Assembly (NCBI GenBank): GCA_021186555.1
Contig: JAJKFL010000005.1
Coordinates: 3,015,821-3,079,820, forward strand
DNA: 64,000 nucleotides
Source: Reticulitermes speratus
Taxonomy: Eukaryota; Arthropoda; Insecta; Blattodea; Rhinotermitidae
Direction: 5' to 3'
Within the stretch, counting starts at the first letter, position 1, and every line of letters starts with the position of its first letter. The notes under the pieces are model-generated. The model was given only the letters and a program-made list of their open reading frames with translations. It made no database searches and was not told where the DNA came from. Shown here one piece after another: positions 11,075 through 22,800 of this stretch. The position numbers were made by a program, and so were the translations under genes.

Positions 11075-14000
11075 ATGGAGGACATTCGTGTGAGACGCGT
11101 TGTGCAAACTGAAGACTTATCAAATGTCGAATTCGAGACCAGCGAAGATGTGGAAGTGCTACCGACGTTCGACAGCATGGGCTTACGGGAAGAACTCGTA
11201 CGAGGAATATATGCTTATGGCAAGTATTTATAAGCTGAGTAACGTGTAGTGAACTTCACGCATTTGTTGTGAGCGTTGTTGTAAGGTGTGCAGTTTAGTA
11301 CGCAGCAGGTATGTTTTAGAGCGTCATTGTATTTTGCTGTTACAGGGTTTGAAAAGCCCTCTGCAATACAACAAAGGTCAGTAAAGCCCATTGTGAAGGG
11401 AAGAGATGTGATAGCACAGGCACAGTCTGGTACTGGTAAAACAGCGACGTTTTCCATAGCTATTTTGCAAATGTTGGATACAACAGTTCGTGAAAGTCAG
11501 GTTCTTTGTTTATCACCCACTCGAGAACTTGCTACACAAATTCAAAAGGTAAGTCAAAGATAGTAATGAATTTGTGTCAATTGTATTACGTGTACTTTTT
11601 AATACTGGGTATTTAAGTAGGCTTTCTGTTTTTTAGGTCGGTGCTGCACGGGTTACTTGCCATTCAATATTTACGTTCTTGAACGCATTCACATTAATTT
11701 TAACGGCATGATGTATAGAAGTGTTTCCCACAAGGCAACCATTCCTACCAGAAATGCTATCCCATTATTTTCAGTGTACATTACTTTCCCCATCTGAAAC
11801 TTCTCCCTAGTACTGATGCTTATTTTTTTCAGGTAAAGTTATGTTTGGGGCGATAAGAATAAGGTCTAGTAACTATAAGATAAATAACCCAGTAACTGGT
11901 TGGGGAGAGTTAGGCATGCTTGGAGCTTTTCCAGGAAGTCTGATATTTGTAACAAACCCTTCTTAATTATGTTAAGACAGAGGAATGGCCCTCCTCCATG
12001 CTTGTGCTCTGTGTTTTATCATTAGACTACATTAATTTACCATTTTCTGCACTTCATATTGCAGTGCTGTTTTATATTTCAGGTAATCCTTGCTTTAGGA
12101 GACTTCATGAATGTGCAGTGCCATGCCTGCATTGGTGGCACAAATCTTGGAGAAGATATCAGGAAACTCGATTATGGACAACATGTGGTCTCTGGAACAC
12201 CTGGGAGAGTTTTTGGTACAACTTATTTTAGTTTATTAATTATACCCTCCCATACATTATATGGCATGATATGCATGTACTTTATTTGTCCTCAATATAC
12301 AAACTGCAGTAATTCTCATACTTGATGCTGTAGCTGCTGGAAATTGGCAACAAACAGGTTACTGGACAATGTAAAAAATAATACTGAAGAATGTTTTGTT
12401 TTATTTTTTACAAACATTTATTAACTACACTCATATCTGTGATCCAGTATAAGATGTATCAGCCTCCACAGAGACCTGCCCCATGAGACATGAGTGAAAT
12501 TACATTAATGGGGACAGCAATAGAATAGCCACATCAGTAATTTGAATACAAGAATTGGGAATAATTTCTTATGGTTACTTTCCTTTAAGTTTCTAGCTGA
12601 ATTTTCAGTCTGGCTTCATACTACTTCTAGCCATGAATGTGGTTCTGTGGTGAATTAATTGCATGTTTTTTTGTTTTTTGTACATCACCAACACGCGTTG
12701 TGTTTTGTTTCAGATATGATTAGACGCAGAGTCTTAAGGACTCGTTCTATCAAAATGCTTGTGCTGGATGAAGCTGATGAAATGTTGAACAAGGGATTCA
12801 AGGAACAGATTTATGATGTATACCGTTACCTTCCTCCAGCAACACAGGTGATTAAAGAGACTTATCAGACATACACTGTATACCTGATAAATGTTTCACT
12901 TCAAGAAAATCTAACAAACATTTGTGATCCTTGAAAGATGACATTTACCACTGGTAGTTCATTTTCACATCCTTCCTGGAGGGTAAAGGCGGCCGGTGTG
13001 TAGGGCTGACAACCTTACCACCTTCATGTGCCGATTGTCTAAAAAAATCTGGGAGCCTCCACCTCCTGGATCCCTAAGGGCCTGTCAAGGCCTGTAATGG
13101 GATTGCTTTACCTTTTAGTACATTTTCACAAGTCAGTAACAACAAACCATGTAAATGCAACGAAATTTATTAATAATGATCTTCATGCACCCTTCATGTT
13201 TTGGCAAGTCTTTGACTTCTTTAAGGTTATGAAATTAAGTAGAAACTACTAAAAGTTTTCATTTTAACACATGTCTTACGGTACTTGTTAAAGTTTAAGC
13301 TACACTAAAATTGTTAAAAGTTAACATAATCTTTTTTACATACCTTCTGTTTGTATGCTGTTCAGTGCAGGCGGTGATAAAACTTGAGTTTGGTGCATTT
13401 TGACAGTCAAGAAACATGGAAGAGCACTTCCATGCACAGAAACCAATATTAGACTAAAAACAGAACATAAAGTACCTGTGAACACCATATTTCCATGTGA
13501 TTCATTTTAATATTATAATTCCATCTTCTCAATCTTCCAAATGGCCACTTTCCAACAGGTCTCCCTACCAAAATTCTATACACATTTCTTGTCCTAGTTG
13601 AGATGTTGGTACGGCTCCTTGTTACCGCCCATATTTCACCACCCTTACAGTAACAGGTGACCTTTACAAATAAAGGAGCCCTGTGTAGTAGGTTGAGATC
13701 ATTTGAAAGTTGCCCAGATATCTCCTCAACTGGAAGAGGCACACAACAGTACTGTCAACTTCTGCCATGGACATTCAGATTAGTAGCAGCTTCAACAAAC
13801 CAACAGTCTATACACTTCACAGTTTCTCTTAACTCTTAGAGACGAAATGTGTCCGTTTTATATAATATACATACCTTGCAGTAAACGCTGTCCACCTTGG
13901 TTACACAAAACCAATCTGTTAATGTTGTATAAGGCAAGAAACACTCGTTGTTCAGAGATCTGTCCAAAAAAACATAAATGTGAGCACCATGTAAAATTCT

Positions 14001-17000
14001 TGAATGTTAAACCTGGTGGTGCGTAAAGTAACTGCTAGGATATAAAAGGTTAAATATTGCTTCAGTAAGTTTAAAACTTAGTGTGAAATTCATTGAGCTC
14101 CTTTCCTGTATTACCACATTACACAGTAAAACTTCAGTAGTCCAGAATCCTAATGGTCTGTCACAAGAGATGGTCCAGTATAAAAATTAGCTGTAAGCAA
14201 GGTTTGCAACCCCCCCCCCCCCCCCCAAAAAAAAAAAAAAAAAAAAAAAAAGTTGCAGCAGCAGCGAATTGAACAATACTGAGCAGAACCGAAACTCACC
14301 ATCATCTCACATGATCTGTCTCCCATTTTCTGTTTTTATGACTGGAAGTGCTTGTACTTTCTCAGTTGTTCTCAACTTGTATTGCAAATATTTATACCTA
14401 TCTGAATGTTATAATGTTATGAAAGGTAAATGAAGGTGCTAGTGGTAGTAACGGTATGGAAGAAAAGCATATAACACATCCTGATAGTCGAGCATATGCG
14501 ATAGCCTGGTGCGGCCTCAGTCCTGATGGTGCCAGACTATTGGTACTCGTACCACATTATATTATTAATACATGTATTTAAAATACAAAACAAAATACAT
14601 GCACTTTTATTGCAGTTCAATGAATGTAGTTTCATTATTGCCTTTCTGACTAGCTGGCAGTAATGTCACACAGCCCTCATCCCCAAATATTGATGTGTGC
14701 AGTTTATGGTTGGTCTTCTGTTTGTGTTTCTTTCGTACAGTGATACAACTTGATGTGCGTGTGCACATATAAATACTTCAGATGCTATCGCAAGTGACTC
14801 TGCAATGAGCCAAAGTTTTGCAGGTGCTGCACGTTAGTTTTCCATTGCAAGATTATTCCTTTGCTTTAAGGGAGAGATCAAAATTAATAAAATCAGTCAT
14901 TCTAACGTATACAGTACACGGACACAGTCATTCTAACGTATACAGTACACGGACACAGTCATTCTACGTATACAGTACACGGACACAGTCATTCTAACGT
15001 ATACAGTACACGGACACAGTCATTCTAACGTATACAGTACACGGACACAGTCATTCTAACGTATACAGTACACGGACACAGCCATTCTACGTATACAGTA
15101 CACGGACACAGCCATTCTAACGTATACAGTACACGGACACAGCCATTCTAACGTATACAGTACACGGACACAGCCATTCACGTAACAGTCACGGACACAG
15201 CCATTCTAACGTTACAGTCACGGACACAGCCATTTAGTATACAGTACACGGACACAGCCATTCTACGTATACAGTACACGGACACAGCATTCTAACGTAT
15301 ACAGTACACGGACACAGTCATTCTAGTTACAGTACACGGACACAGTCATTCTAACTTACGTACACGACACAGTCATTCTAAGTATACAGTACACGGCACA
15401 GTATTCTAGTATACAGTACCGGACACAGTCATCTAACGTTACGTACACGGACACAGTCATCTAGTATACAGTACACGGACACAGTCATTCTAACGTATAC
15501 AGTACACGGACACAGTCATTTTAACGTATACAGTACACGGACACAGTCATTCTAAGTATACAGTACACGGACACAGATATGTACCTGTTTCACATATATG
15601 CAGGCTAGGCTATGTGCTGAACAATCTGGGATTCAATTCCTGGTAGAGGCAAGAGATTTTTCTCTTCTCCAAAATGTCCAATGTCTTGCTCCGGTGTCCA
15701 CCCAGCTTCCTGTACGATGGGTACTGGTTATTTTCCCTTGGGTAAGGTGGCCAGTGCATGAAGTTGACCGGTTACCTGTCTCTTCTGCCAAGGTTAAGCT
15801 TGAGTGGCACTGTGCTTTGTTCTTTCTGATTAGTATTCACTGTGTGTGTTATTTCACTTGATTTGTCACATTTATCCATATGTTTTAGTACAGACTTTTT
15901 TGTTATCTTCTGTTGTTCTTTAGGTTGTTCTCATTTCCGCCACCCTTCCACACGAGATACTGGAAATGACAAGCAAATTTATGACAGATCCCATACGAAT
16001 CTTGGTGAAACGGTAAGATACATGCAAGTAGAAGGGATTGCTTTAGAGGTTTCATCCAGTTGGTTGGAGGTTTCACTGTGTTAGTAAAAGCAAATTAAAT
16101 TTGAATGTAATTATAAATGTTTTTTAGGAAAAAAGCAATGGTTAAAAGTATTATATGAAATCATGATCCGATAAATGTACACTCTTTATCATCTGCTATT
16201 TAATACAGTTTACATTAAAAATAGTCCAACATGTTTCGAACCACTAGCAAACAAATGGTGAATATGCAGTAGCTGATACAGTGTCCAAAAACTCAACACA
16301 GTTAACGACATTTTATCTACCTAACTTATATATTTTAATGAGTACCATACATACATAGCTGGTGTAATAAACAGTTGAGTCCCTGAAGATGAACTGTAAC
16401 ATAGTTCGAAACATGTTGGACTATTTGTAATATAAACTGTATTAAATAGCAGATAATAAAGAGTGTACATTTGTCAGATCACGATATTATATAATAAAAA
16501 AAATGTACGGTACAAATAACATAAAGGTTAAAAGTATATTGTTTTGATCAGTTATTAGTTACTCATAAGTTATAGTTTACTTTGAGGTTTAGTGCTTTTA
16601 ACAATTTTTCTTGCCAGTGTATTTGGCAAGTACTGTTTCTTAGAAGTACTATCTTCAGGTTTAAAATTAATGATTCGTTTTAATAAAACACCGAAGAAGA
16701 TACAGTAAAACCCCTATTTAATGAATTGCTGGGGGATTAGAATATATTTCACTAAATTGAGGTTTTCATTAAATGGAGGTTACATTATTTATATGGAGCT
16801 GTTGTCGGGACACGAAAAAATCATCACTAAATCCGGGATTTAACTAAACGCGGGAACATTAAATCGGGGTTTACTGTAGTTGTGCATTTTGTTTTTATCG
16901 TAGGGTGGGTTTTGGGTTTATGAGGTCTGTGTTTTAGGATTTAACAGTGCTGTTTATATGCTTATTGTTGTTTGTTTTAACTAGTGATGAATTGACACTG

Positions 17001-20000
17001 GAAGGAATAAAACAATTCTTTGTGGCGGTCGAACGCGAAGAGTGGAAGTTCGACACACTCTGTGATCTGTACGACACACTGACCATCACACAGGCCGTTA
17101 TATTTTGTAACACAAAGCGTAAGGTATGTTTTGACATTCATTGGAATTTAAGTTATTGCTTTCTGGGGGGCTGACATAGTGTAGTCTGTATAGTGACTAG
17201 GCTGCAGGCTAGATGGTCCACGGTTCAATTCCCAGCATGAGCAAGAGATTTTTCCGTTCTCCAAAAACATCCAGACCAGCTCCGGGCATTGCTCACACTC
17301 CTATTCAAGGGGTACTGGGTTTTTTTTCCCTCCTTGGGAAACCGACTGGTGTGTGAAGTTGACCAATTGCCTCCATCTAGTGCAGAGGTTAAGAATGAGG
17401 GGAGCTGTACTTCTGCTCCCCCTATATTCCTTCATGGCATGAATAGGGACAACTTTACCTTTTATGGCTTCTTTACATATTAATTATTACTGTGCTTTTG
17501 AAGTTATCATTCTGTGTGTTATATACCTGTTCTATTTTTCCTTCAGGTTGACTGGTTGACAGAAAAGATGAGAGAAGCCAATTTCACGGTCAGCTCAATG
17601 CATGGTGATATGCCACAGAAGGAGCGAGATGCTATAATGAAAGAATTTCGCTCAGGACAGAGGTTACTGTAGCATTAATTTTATCAATTTTGACACAAAA
17701 TATTGTGATATGGTTTGGAATAATGGTAAATGCCTTACTGGATGTACTGTAGTGATCACATTACTTGCCAATTGTTGGCGTGGCAGTAATGGGACATGGT
17801 GGTAATAGGAGGGGAAGCACTGTATGCACTATCAAGCATTTTATGTCCATTTCAAAAGTGTCCATAGTGACAGCCAATGAATTTTCTCCAAACAGAGTAA
17901 ATGTTTTTGAAATGGGTATAACACTGCCCGCCCATTCCAAGGTCAGCCTAGTACAAGCCAGACCTTGCGGACTGCAGCTACATGCAGTGTTAGGAAGCTT
18001 AGCTAGCAAGTTATCTGATCCCTACTGTACATGTCTGCAAAACGTGTAATTCTCTGGCTCACATTCAGAAGTTAGCTATACTGACTGATTTGTCCATCTC
18101 TTGCCTTACACACATTGAAACAGGCAGCTGTTTGTTCCCCAGTTCACAATGTTTTATAATTTGTAATACTCTTTGTCTAGAAAAAACATTCATTTAGTGC
18201 AATGTATGTAACGTACGTTTTCCTTTTTCAGTCGTGTTCTCATCACTACCGATGTTTGGGCTCGTGGAATTGATGTACAGCAAGTGTCTTTGGTCATAAA
18301 CTACGATTTACCAAACAATCGAGAATTGTACATCCACAGGTAGTCACTTACAAGAATAAATTAATTTTAAATTTATATATATACATATGGGATTTATGGT
18401 GTACAAAGAGTCATCGGGACAGGCTTTTCTTTGAATACTTCTGTTACCCCCATGATTATCCTTCCACCAATGCTCCATACTCATTCATTTATATATCACT
18501 GATGCTGTTGTTAAATAACATACAAGTTTTAAAACTTTCGCGGCGACATGATTCAATATAGTTTTCTCGGGCGCACAGCCGCGTCAATTCGTTTGAATAC
18601 AACGTTTCGGGGACTAGCTCCGTCCCCGAAACGTTGTATTAAAACGAATTGACGCGGCTGTGCGCCCGAGAAAACTATATTGAAACATACAACAAATACC
18701 TCAGATGCGTCTGTTCACTTCTGTCAGTCTTGTTTGGTTAATTAGAAACTTGTCTTATGGATCAATGTGTAATTTTGTCCCATCTTTAGATATTTAAACA
18801 AGCAAAACCACATGATTTTAATTTCTGTCATGGTTAGCAAACTGTCATATGATTTCCATTTTGATTAAATTATGTGACGCACAAAGTGGTGAGGTGCATA
18901 CTTTCCTAAAAAAATTATCACTGTTCTGGATGCACTGACGTACTAATACACTCTGATGTATTACTACTGTTACATATTTGAATCAGTCCTAAAAGCAAAT
19001 ATTATGGAAAAGCATTTCCTTGTTGTGTTGACACGGCCGGCGAACATGGGTGCCCTGGGCAGGCTAATAATTTGGCGCCCCTCCCAACTGATATTCTTTA
19101 AACTTTTTCAGCCTGGGAGAGGTCTGGCAAACATTTTTGAGGATGTGTGCCCAAATTGCGGATAATTTTTGGCGGAATTCTTTTGCATGTGGAAACCTGA
19201 GTTTACTGCACCATATTTCAGACTATTCATTGCCACAGTGTTGCAACAACTTGCTGAGAATGCTAGTGACAGGGGCATCCCAAAGCACAGGTTTGGAAGA
19301 ACACTGCAAAAGACATGCAATGAGTTATCTTAAATTTGGTTTTTATGTTTCAGAATTGGTCGATCAGGTCGATTTGGCAGGAAGGGCGTTGCTATTAACT
19401 TCGTAAAGAGCGATGATATCAGAATTCTCCGAGACATAGAGCAGTACTACTCTACACAGATTGATGAAATGCCAATGAATGGTAATTACCAATTTACATT
19501 TCAATCACTAGTGTTTGGGTGTGAAGGTGACTGCAACACTGAGCTCCATTTCGTGCTGAAGTCAGTGTGTGGGAGCTGTATCTCAGTTCCTGCAAACTTT
19601 ACCTTTTACAAATTGTATGTTGCTGGCATGGAATACGGTAGAGCCTCAGTGTTTGTGATTAACTGGGTACCGGTAAAATCAAAGCCCGTTTGGTTGCAAG
19701 AATGTTTATCTGTAATTAAACAAAACACTTTTTAGAAGCATTAATACATTAATGCTTGAAGGAGAGTCTTATTCCATAAAGCATGGAAGCAGTCAACCTC
19801 ACTTAATGAAAGACAGCTCGATGGCTGAGAGTGATCTGTGCAGTAGCTGGAATAGTGGGGAAAGCTGACTTGTCAGCCAGGTAGTCGATTTGTGGGAACC
19901 GTTCGTGAGGTCAAGACAGGATACTAAATTCGGTCAAACTCCCAAACTTCCATGGACTTCCAGGCACTGCCGTGTCTGTTTACTGTTCAGTTTGTTTCTT

Positions 20001-20197
20001 ACTAACGTAAAACCCACCAAATTCAGTTGTACTGTTCATACTACATTATGAAGTGTCATGTTAAAAATCATATTCCACTGAATTTTGTGATAATGGTTCA
20101 TTTCTCTTAAAGTGTTCTTATGCTACAGTTGCATTTCAAGTCACTTTGATGCATTTATCAATAAAATTTGTGTTTTACAGTTGCTGACTTGATCTGA
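11075..20197 (+). CDS. eIF4A3: Eukaryotic initiation factor 4A-III, exon junction complex helicase
   Basis: DEAD-box RNA helicase that clamps spliced mRNA as the core of the exon junction complex and acts in nonsense-mediated decay. Exons: 11075-11219, 11346-11548, 12083-12215, 12714-12847, 15924-16012, 16985-17123, 17547-17663, 18232-18339, 19354-19481, 20181-20197. They encode about 403 residues, near the usual 390-411. Visible motifs: Q motif near 50-58, Walker A AQSGTGKT (74-81), PTRELA, GG, TPGR, DEAD (179-182), SAT, ARGID, HRIGRSGR, and the C-terminus DEMPMNVADLI. The residues match metazoan eIF4A3 rather than eIF4A1/2. Intron 1 has a GC donor (TATG|GCAAGT). Exon 7 has AAAA where AAA keeps frame (about 17639-17643), a +1 shift that is probably a sequence error because every other junction is in phase. 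AATAAA lies at about 20274. Introns hold SINEs, a minisatellite and hammerhead fold-backs. Confidence 0.96.
12965..13115 (+). repeat. Short SINE, family B (non-tRNA head)
   Basis: Starts GGAGGGTAAAGGCGGCCGG, continues through GGCTGACAACCTTACCACC, and ends ATGGGATTGCTTTACCTTTT, sharing its CTTTACCTTT terminus with the tRNA-derived SINEs. It lies in eIF4A3 intron 4. Confidence 0.65.
13485..13700 (-). mobile_element. 5'-truncated non-LTR retrotransposon fragment, ORF2 3' end
   Basis: The minus-strand frame contains [20 protein letters not shown] followed by NIKMNHMEI, the C-terminal signature of an insect LINE polyprotein that recurs at 21305, 22335, 28290, 33735 and 50130. It is degraded and non-functional, and lies in eIF4A3 intron 4. 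Confidence 0.75.
14210..14251 (+). repeat. Poly-C then poly-A run
   Basis: Seventeen C residues followed directly by twenty-five A residues. Adjacent homopolymers of this length are error-prone, so the exact lengths should not be trusted. Confidence 0.9.
14893..15576 (+). repeat. 31-bp minisatellite, about 22 copies
   Basis: The unit is roughly CATTCTAACGTATACAGTAC plus ACGGACACAGT, repeated head to tail through about 684 bp in eIF4A3 intron 4. Units at the ends are nearly identical. Those between about 15175 and 15460 carry many scattered 1-3 nt deletions. There are no unique spacers, so it is not a CRISPR-like array. Confidence 0.95.
15596..15840 (+). repeat. tRNA-derived SINE, family A, 5'-truncated
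   Basis: The box-B-like GGGATTCAATTCCTGGTAG at about 15627 is followed by AAGAGATTTTTCTC and the shared body to about 15835. It abuts the minisatellite and lies just upstream of eIF4A3 exon 5 in intron 4. Confidence 0.8.
16140..16537 (+). mobile_element. Fold-back element with hammerhead core and 12-bp target duplication
   Basis: A direct repeat GGTTAAAAGTAT (16140-16151 and 16526-16537) flanks a 374-bp element. The left arm (about 16147-16235) and right arm (about 16404-16494) are inverted copies sharing ATTTAATACAGTTTA and TGTACACTCTTTAT. The right arm carries a complete plus-strand hammerhead core. The left arm keeps only the complement of GAAACATGTTGGACTA. About 30 nt of non-palindromic tail (with ATGTACGGTACAAATAACAT) separates the right arm from the duplication. 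It sits in eIF4A3 intron 5, in the same orientation as the gene. No coding capacity. Most likely a non-autonomous Penelope-like or retrozyme-type element. Confidence 0.75.
16378..16422 (+). ncRNA. Hammerhead ribozyme, minimal stem III, intronic
   Basis: Stem I AGTCC (16378-16382) pairs with GGACT (16418-16422). The core CTGAAGA is 16383-16389, followed by one extra T (16390). Stem II GAACT (16391-16395) pairs with AGTTC (16403-16407) across a 7-nt loop. GAAA is 16408-16411. Stem III is only the palindrome ACATGT (16411-16416). The predicted cleavage site is after T16417. All invariant core residues are present. Stem III this short normally favours cleavage as a dimer. U at position 17 is allowed but usually slower than C or A. 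An extra residue after A9 is known in a natural viroid hammerhead. Confidence 0.72.
17178..17466 (+). repeat. tRNA-derived SINE, family A
   Basis: The head GTATAGTGACTAGGCTGCAG is followed by box-B-like ACGGTTCAATTCCCAGC, GAGATTTTTCCG, the body and a terminal AACTTTACCTTTTA. It lies in eIF4A3 intron 6. Confidence 0.88.
18385..18524 (+). repeat. SINE-like repeat, family C, 5'-truncated
   Basis: Contains TATGGGATTTATGGTG, CACCAATGCTCCATAC and an end at GTTAAATAACATAC, matching the copies at 3611 and 52575. The next fold-back element inserted at its 3' end. Confidence 0.6.
18517..18692 (-). mobile_element. Near-perfect fold-back element with 9-bp target duplication
   Basis: The duplication AACATACAA (18517-18525 and 18684-18692) encloses 158 bp. 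Arms of about 62 nt (18552-18614 and 18622-18683) are almost perfectly complementary and meet at the hairpin GGGGAC, 7-nt loop, GTCCCC. That hairpin looks like a hammerhead stem II followed by GAAACGTTGTATT, but the CTGANGA strand has been replaced by the complement of the other arm, so no ribozyme is possible. A left-hand tail (18526-18551; minus strand CATGTCGCCGCGAAAG) matches the family tail. It is in eIF4A3 intron 8. Confidence 0.75.
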
Positions 20198-21304
20198 GAG
20201 AGAAGATTCATACTACATAAATCTTTAAAAGAGCTGTATTTACGTTATTGTGTAACATGCTGAGATAACTGCAAATAAATGATGACGATAGAAGATAAGA
20301 ACCTAAGCTGTTATTGTTTATCAGGATTAAGCAGAATATATGGGAATATCTGCCTTGACTTACGTCATTTCGACTAACGTCACCGGTCTCGGTACCACCG
20401 ACTACGTAACTTAGGATAATTACTTTAGGTATCAGGGGCGCACCCAGGGGAGTGATATCGAAAGTTTTACGTCATGTACCCTTCAGCCAAAATCAGCTGA
20501 TGACTAGTACATTAAAATTTTGAAAAATAAATTAGTAAGGTTAAAAAAACAAGAAGATAGGACACTGTGATTGAGTTATGGAACATGTAGTTATATTTGT
20601 ATGTATATAAATGCAGTTGAAGACAGTGTTATGTTGTCCTTACGCTATTATTATTATAACATAATTTTTTAAATCAAACATAAACTATATATATCCTCAG
20701 GGTCAGGCCCCCCCCCCCCCCCCAAACCAATGAAACATTTTGGGTGCGCACATGGTACGTGTAGGCATTTTGTCTCACTCATTAGTAAATTCTCCCCATC
20801 TTCCTGTACAAAAGATGTTTACTTTAGAGTCTGTATTCATTACACATCCTCAGTTCTGTTTTGGTTTTATAGTTTACTTTATTTGTGGGGTTTCTCCCAG
20901 CCCTGCCTCAGTCTGGTAAATGGAAGCTTTTAGAGCAGTCTCCTAACAAAATGGCGCATGTGGAGTTGTGTAGTTGAAACTCTTAACAAAGTAAATGGCT
21001 GTCTGCAGGACAGTGAGTTAGCATGCCAGACGAATTTCATTTGTACTGAACCTCACATGAAGTGGTTGTTGTACAAAGGAATTGACCTGAGGTGAAAACT
21101 TGAGACTAAGAAGTTCTGACTGAGATGGTGTTTTATGAATAGACTATGATATGGCCCTTCAAGATTGGCACCACTGTCGCTTGGCTCCTTTTACTGCAGC
21201 GACACACGTCATCTAAACTGTCTATATCTATTTATCATTTCAAGATAAATTCTACCCTGATATGTCTTCTGTTTATCATTCTTACGCTTTCTTATACCTA
21301 CTTA

Positions 21305-21645
21305 GAAGTTAAATAACTAACTCCATGGAGCAGAATACTTCCTGAGAAGCTAAGAGGTCCTAGTCAAACAATTCCCCGCATTTTATGGAACCCGAAGGTC
21401 CATTACCATTCACATTCACAAGCGCCCCCACCTGTCCCTATCCTGAACCAGATCAATCCAGTCCATGCCCCCATCCAACTTCTTGAAGATTCATTTTAAT
21501 ATTATCCTCCCATCTATGCCTAGGTCTTCCAAGTTGTATCTTTCCTTCAGGCCTCGCCACCAAAACCCTGAATGCACCTCTCCTGTGCCCGTACATGCTA
21601 CATGCCCCGTCTACCCCCTTCTTGATTCGATAACCCGAAAAATAT
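21305..21645 (-). mobile_element. LINE ORF2 3'-end fragment
   Basis: The minus-strand equivalent of the 22335-22800 copy: the same order of landmarks (CTCCATGGAGCAGAAT, CTATCCTGAACCAGAT, TTTTAATATTATCCTCC, CATCTATGCCTAGGTCTTCC). Frames are broken. Confidence 0.75.
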
Positions 21646-22334
21646 TTGGTGAGGAGTACAGATCATTAACAACGTAAAATATATTCTCGAGCTACTGAAG
21701 CGTGCGTTCATAGCTGGTTATGGATCTCTCTGAAGTGATTTATTGTCCGTACACAGACTGGCACGCGGTGGAGGGTCGTGCCGATATGGCTCCACATTTT
21801 CTGTAGCTGTTTTTATTAAACTGTGTACATTCTTGTATATGTTCTTGAAACACCCTAATTAAATTCAGTGACTCAGCCAAAACTGTACACAGGCAATTGC
21901 CAATTAAGAGCTTATATTTGATACTGGATTAGTGAAAATAGCCACTAGTAAAAATTAGTAATGCAGATAAAGCAGTCTTTCAGCCTCTTATGCCTAAGTT
22001 AAAGGGCATCCACATGCGAATTTACAAAGTTTTTACACGTGTTGTACACCTAGATTACAGTTCTATATTTGTGTATTTGTTTAACTTAAGAGTAATTAAC
22101 TTTTAGACCTACAATAGTACTTGTAACTGAAGTATTTAAAGAAAATAAAAATGAAAATTTCAAGTGATATGATTGAAGGCTGTATCCTTTTCCAACTTTC
22201 AGCAGTGTAATTTTATTGGAGGAGACAGGAGGATGCCTCAGCAAGAGTATGGATGACACATTTATATTGCAAAACATCACAGCAAGCACATGAAACATTC
22301 AACTTTGAGCCACAAGCTGTGCTGTATATTGGTC

Positions 22335-22800
22335 TGCTGGAGACTAACTCCATGGAACAGAGTCTGTGAGAAGCTGATAGTTCCTCACCTAGTCAGAAAT
22401 TCCCCACTTTATATGAAACCTGTAGGTTCATTACAATGTTCACAAGAGTTCGCCACTTGTCTCTCTCCTGAACCAGATGAATCCAGTCCACACCCTACCA
22501 TCCTTTTTTTATGATCCATTTTAATATTATCCTCCTGTCTATGCCTAGGTCTTCCAAGTGGTTCTTTCTTTCAGATTTCCCCACCAAAACCCTGTATACA
22601 TTTCTGCCTCGTACATGCCAAATATCTGATGAGTACAAATCATGAAGTTCCTCATTATGCACTTTTCTCCAGTCTCCTGTTACTTTCTTGCTCTTAGGCC
22701 CAGGTGTCTTCCTCAGCACCCTATTGTTGAACACCCTTAGCCTATGACCTACCCTTATATTAAACACCAAGTTTCACACCCATAGAAATCAAGATGCAGA
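22335..22800 (-). mobile_element. LINE ORF2 3'-end fragment
   Basis: The minus-strand frame reads GHRLRVFNNRVLRKTPGPK, then VTGDWRKVHNEELHDLYSS, then RNVYRVLVGK, the conserved C-terminal tail of an insect non-LTR polyprotein. It is truncated at the 5' end before the reverse transcriptase and interrupted by small deletions. Confidence 0.85.

Noticed and set aside
14893..15576. CRISPR-like array
   Set aside because: Units are contiguous with no unique spacers; it is a eukaryotic intronic minisatellite.
16200..16260. Second intact hammerhead in the left arm of the 16140 element
   Set aside because: The minus strand keeps GAAACATGTTGGACTA, but the expected CTGANGA strand is replaced by CACCATTTG, so the catalytic core is absent.
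18552..18683. Rho-independent terminator or microRNA precursor
   Set aside because: The hairpin is far too long and perfect for a terminator, and a family tail and target duplication identify it as a mobile fold-back element.
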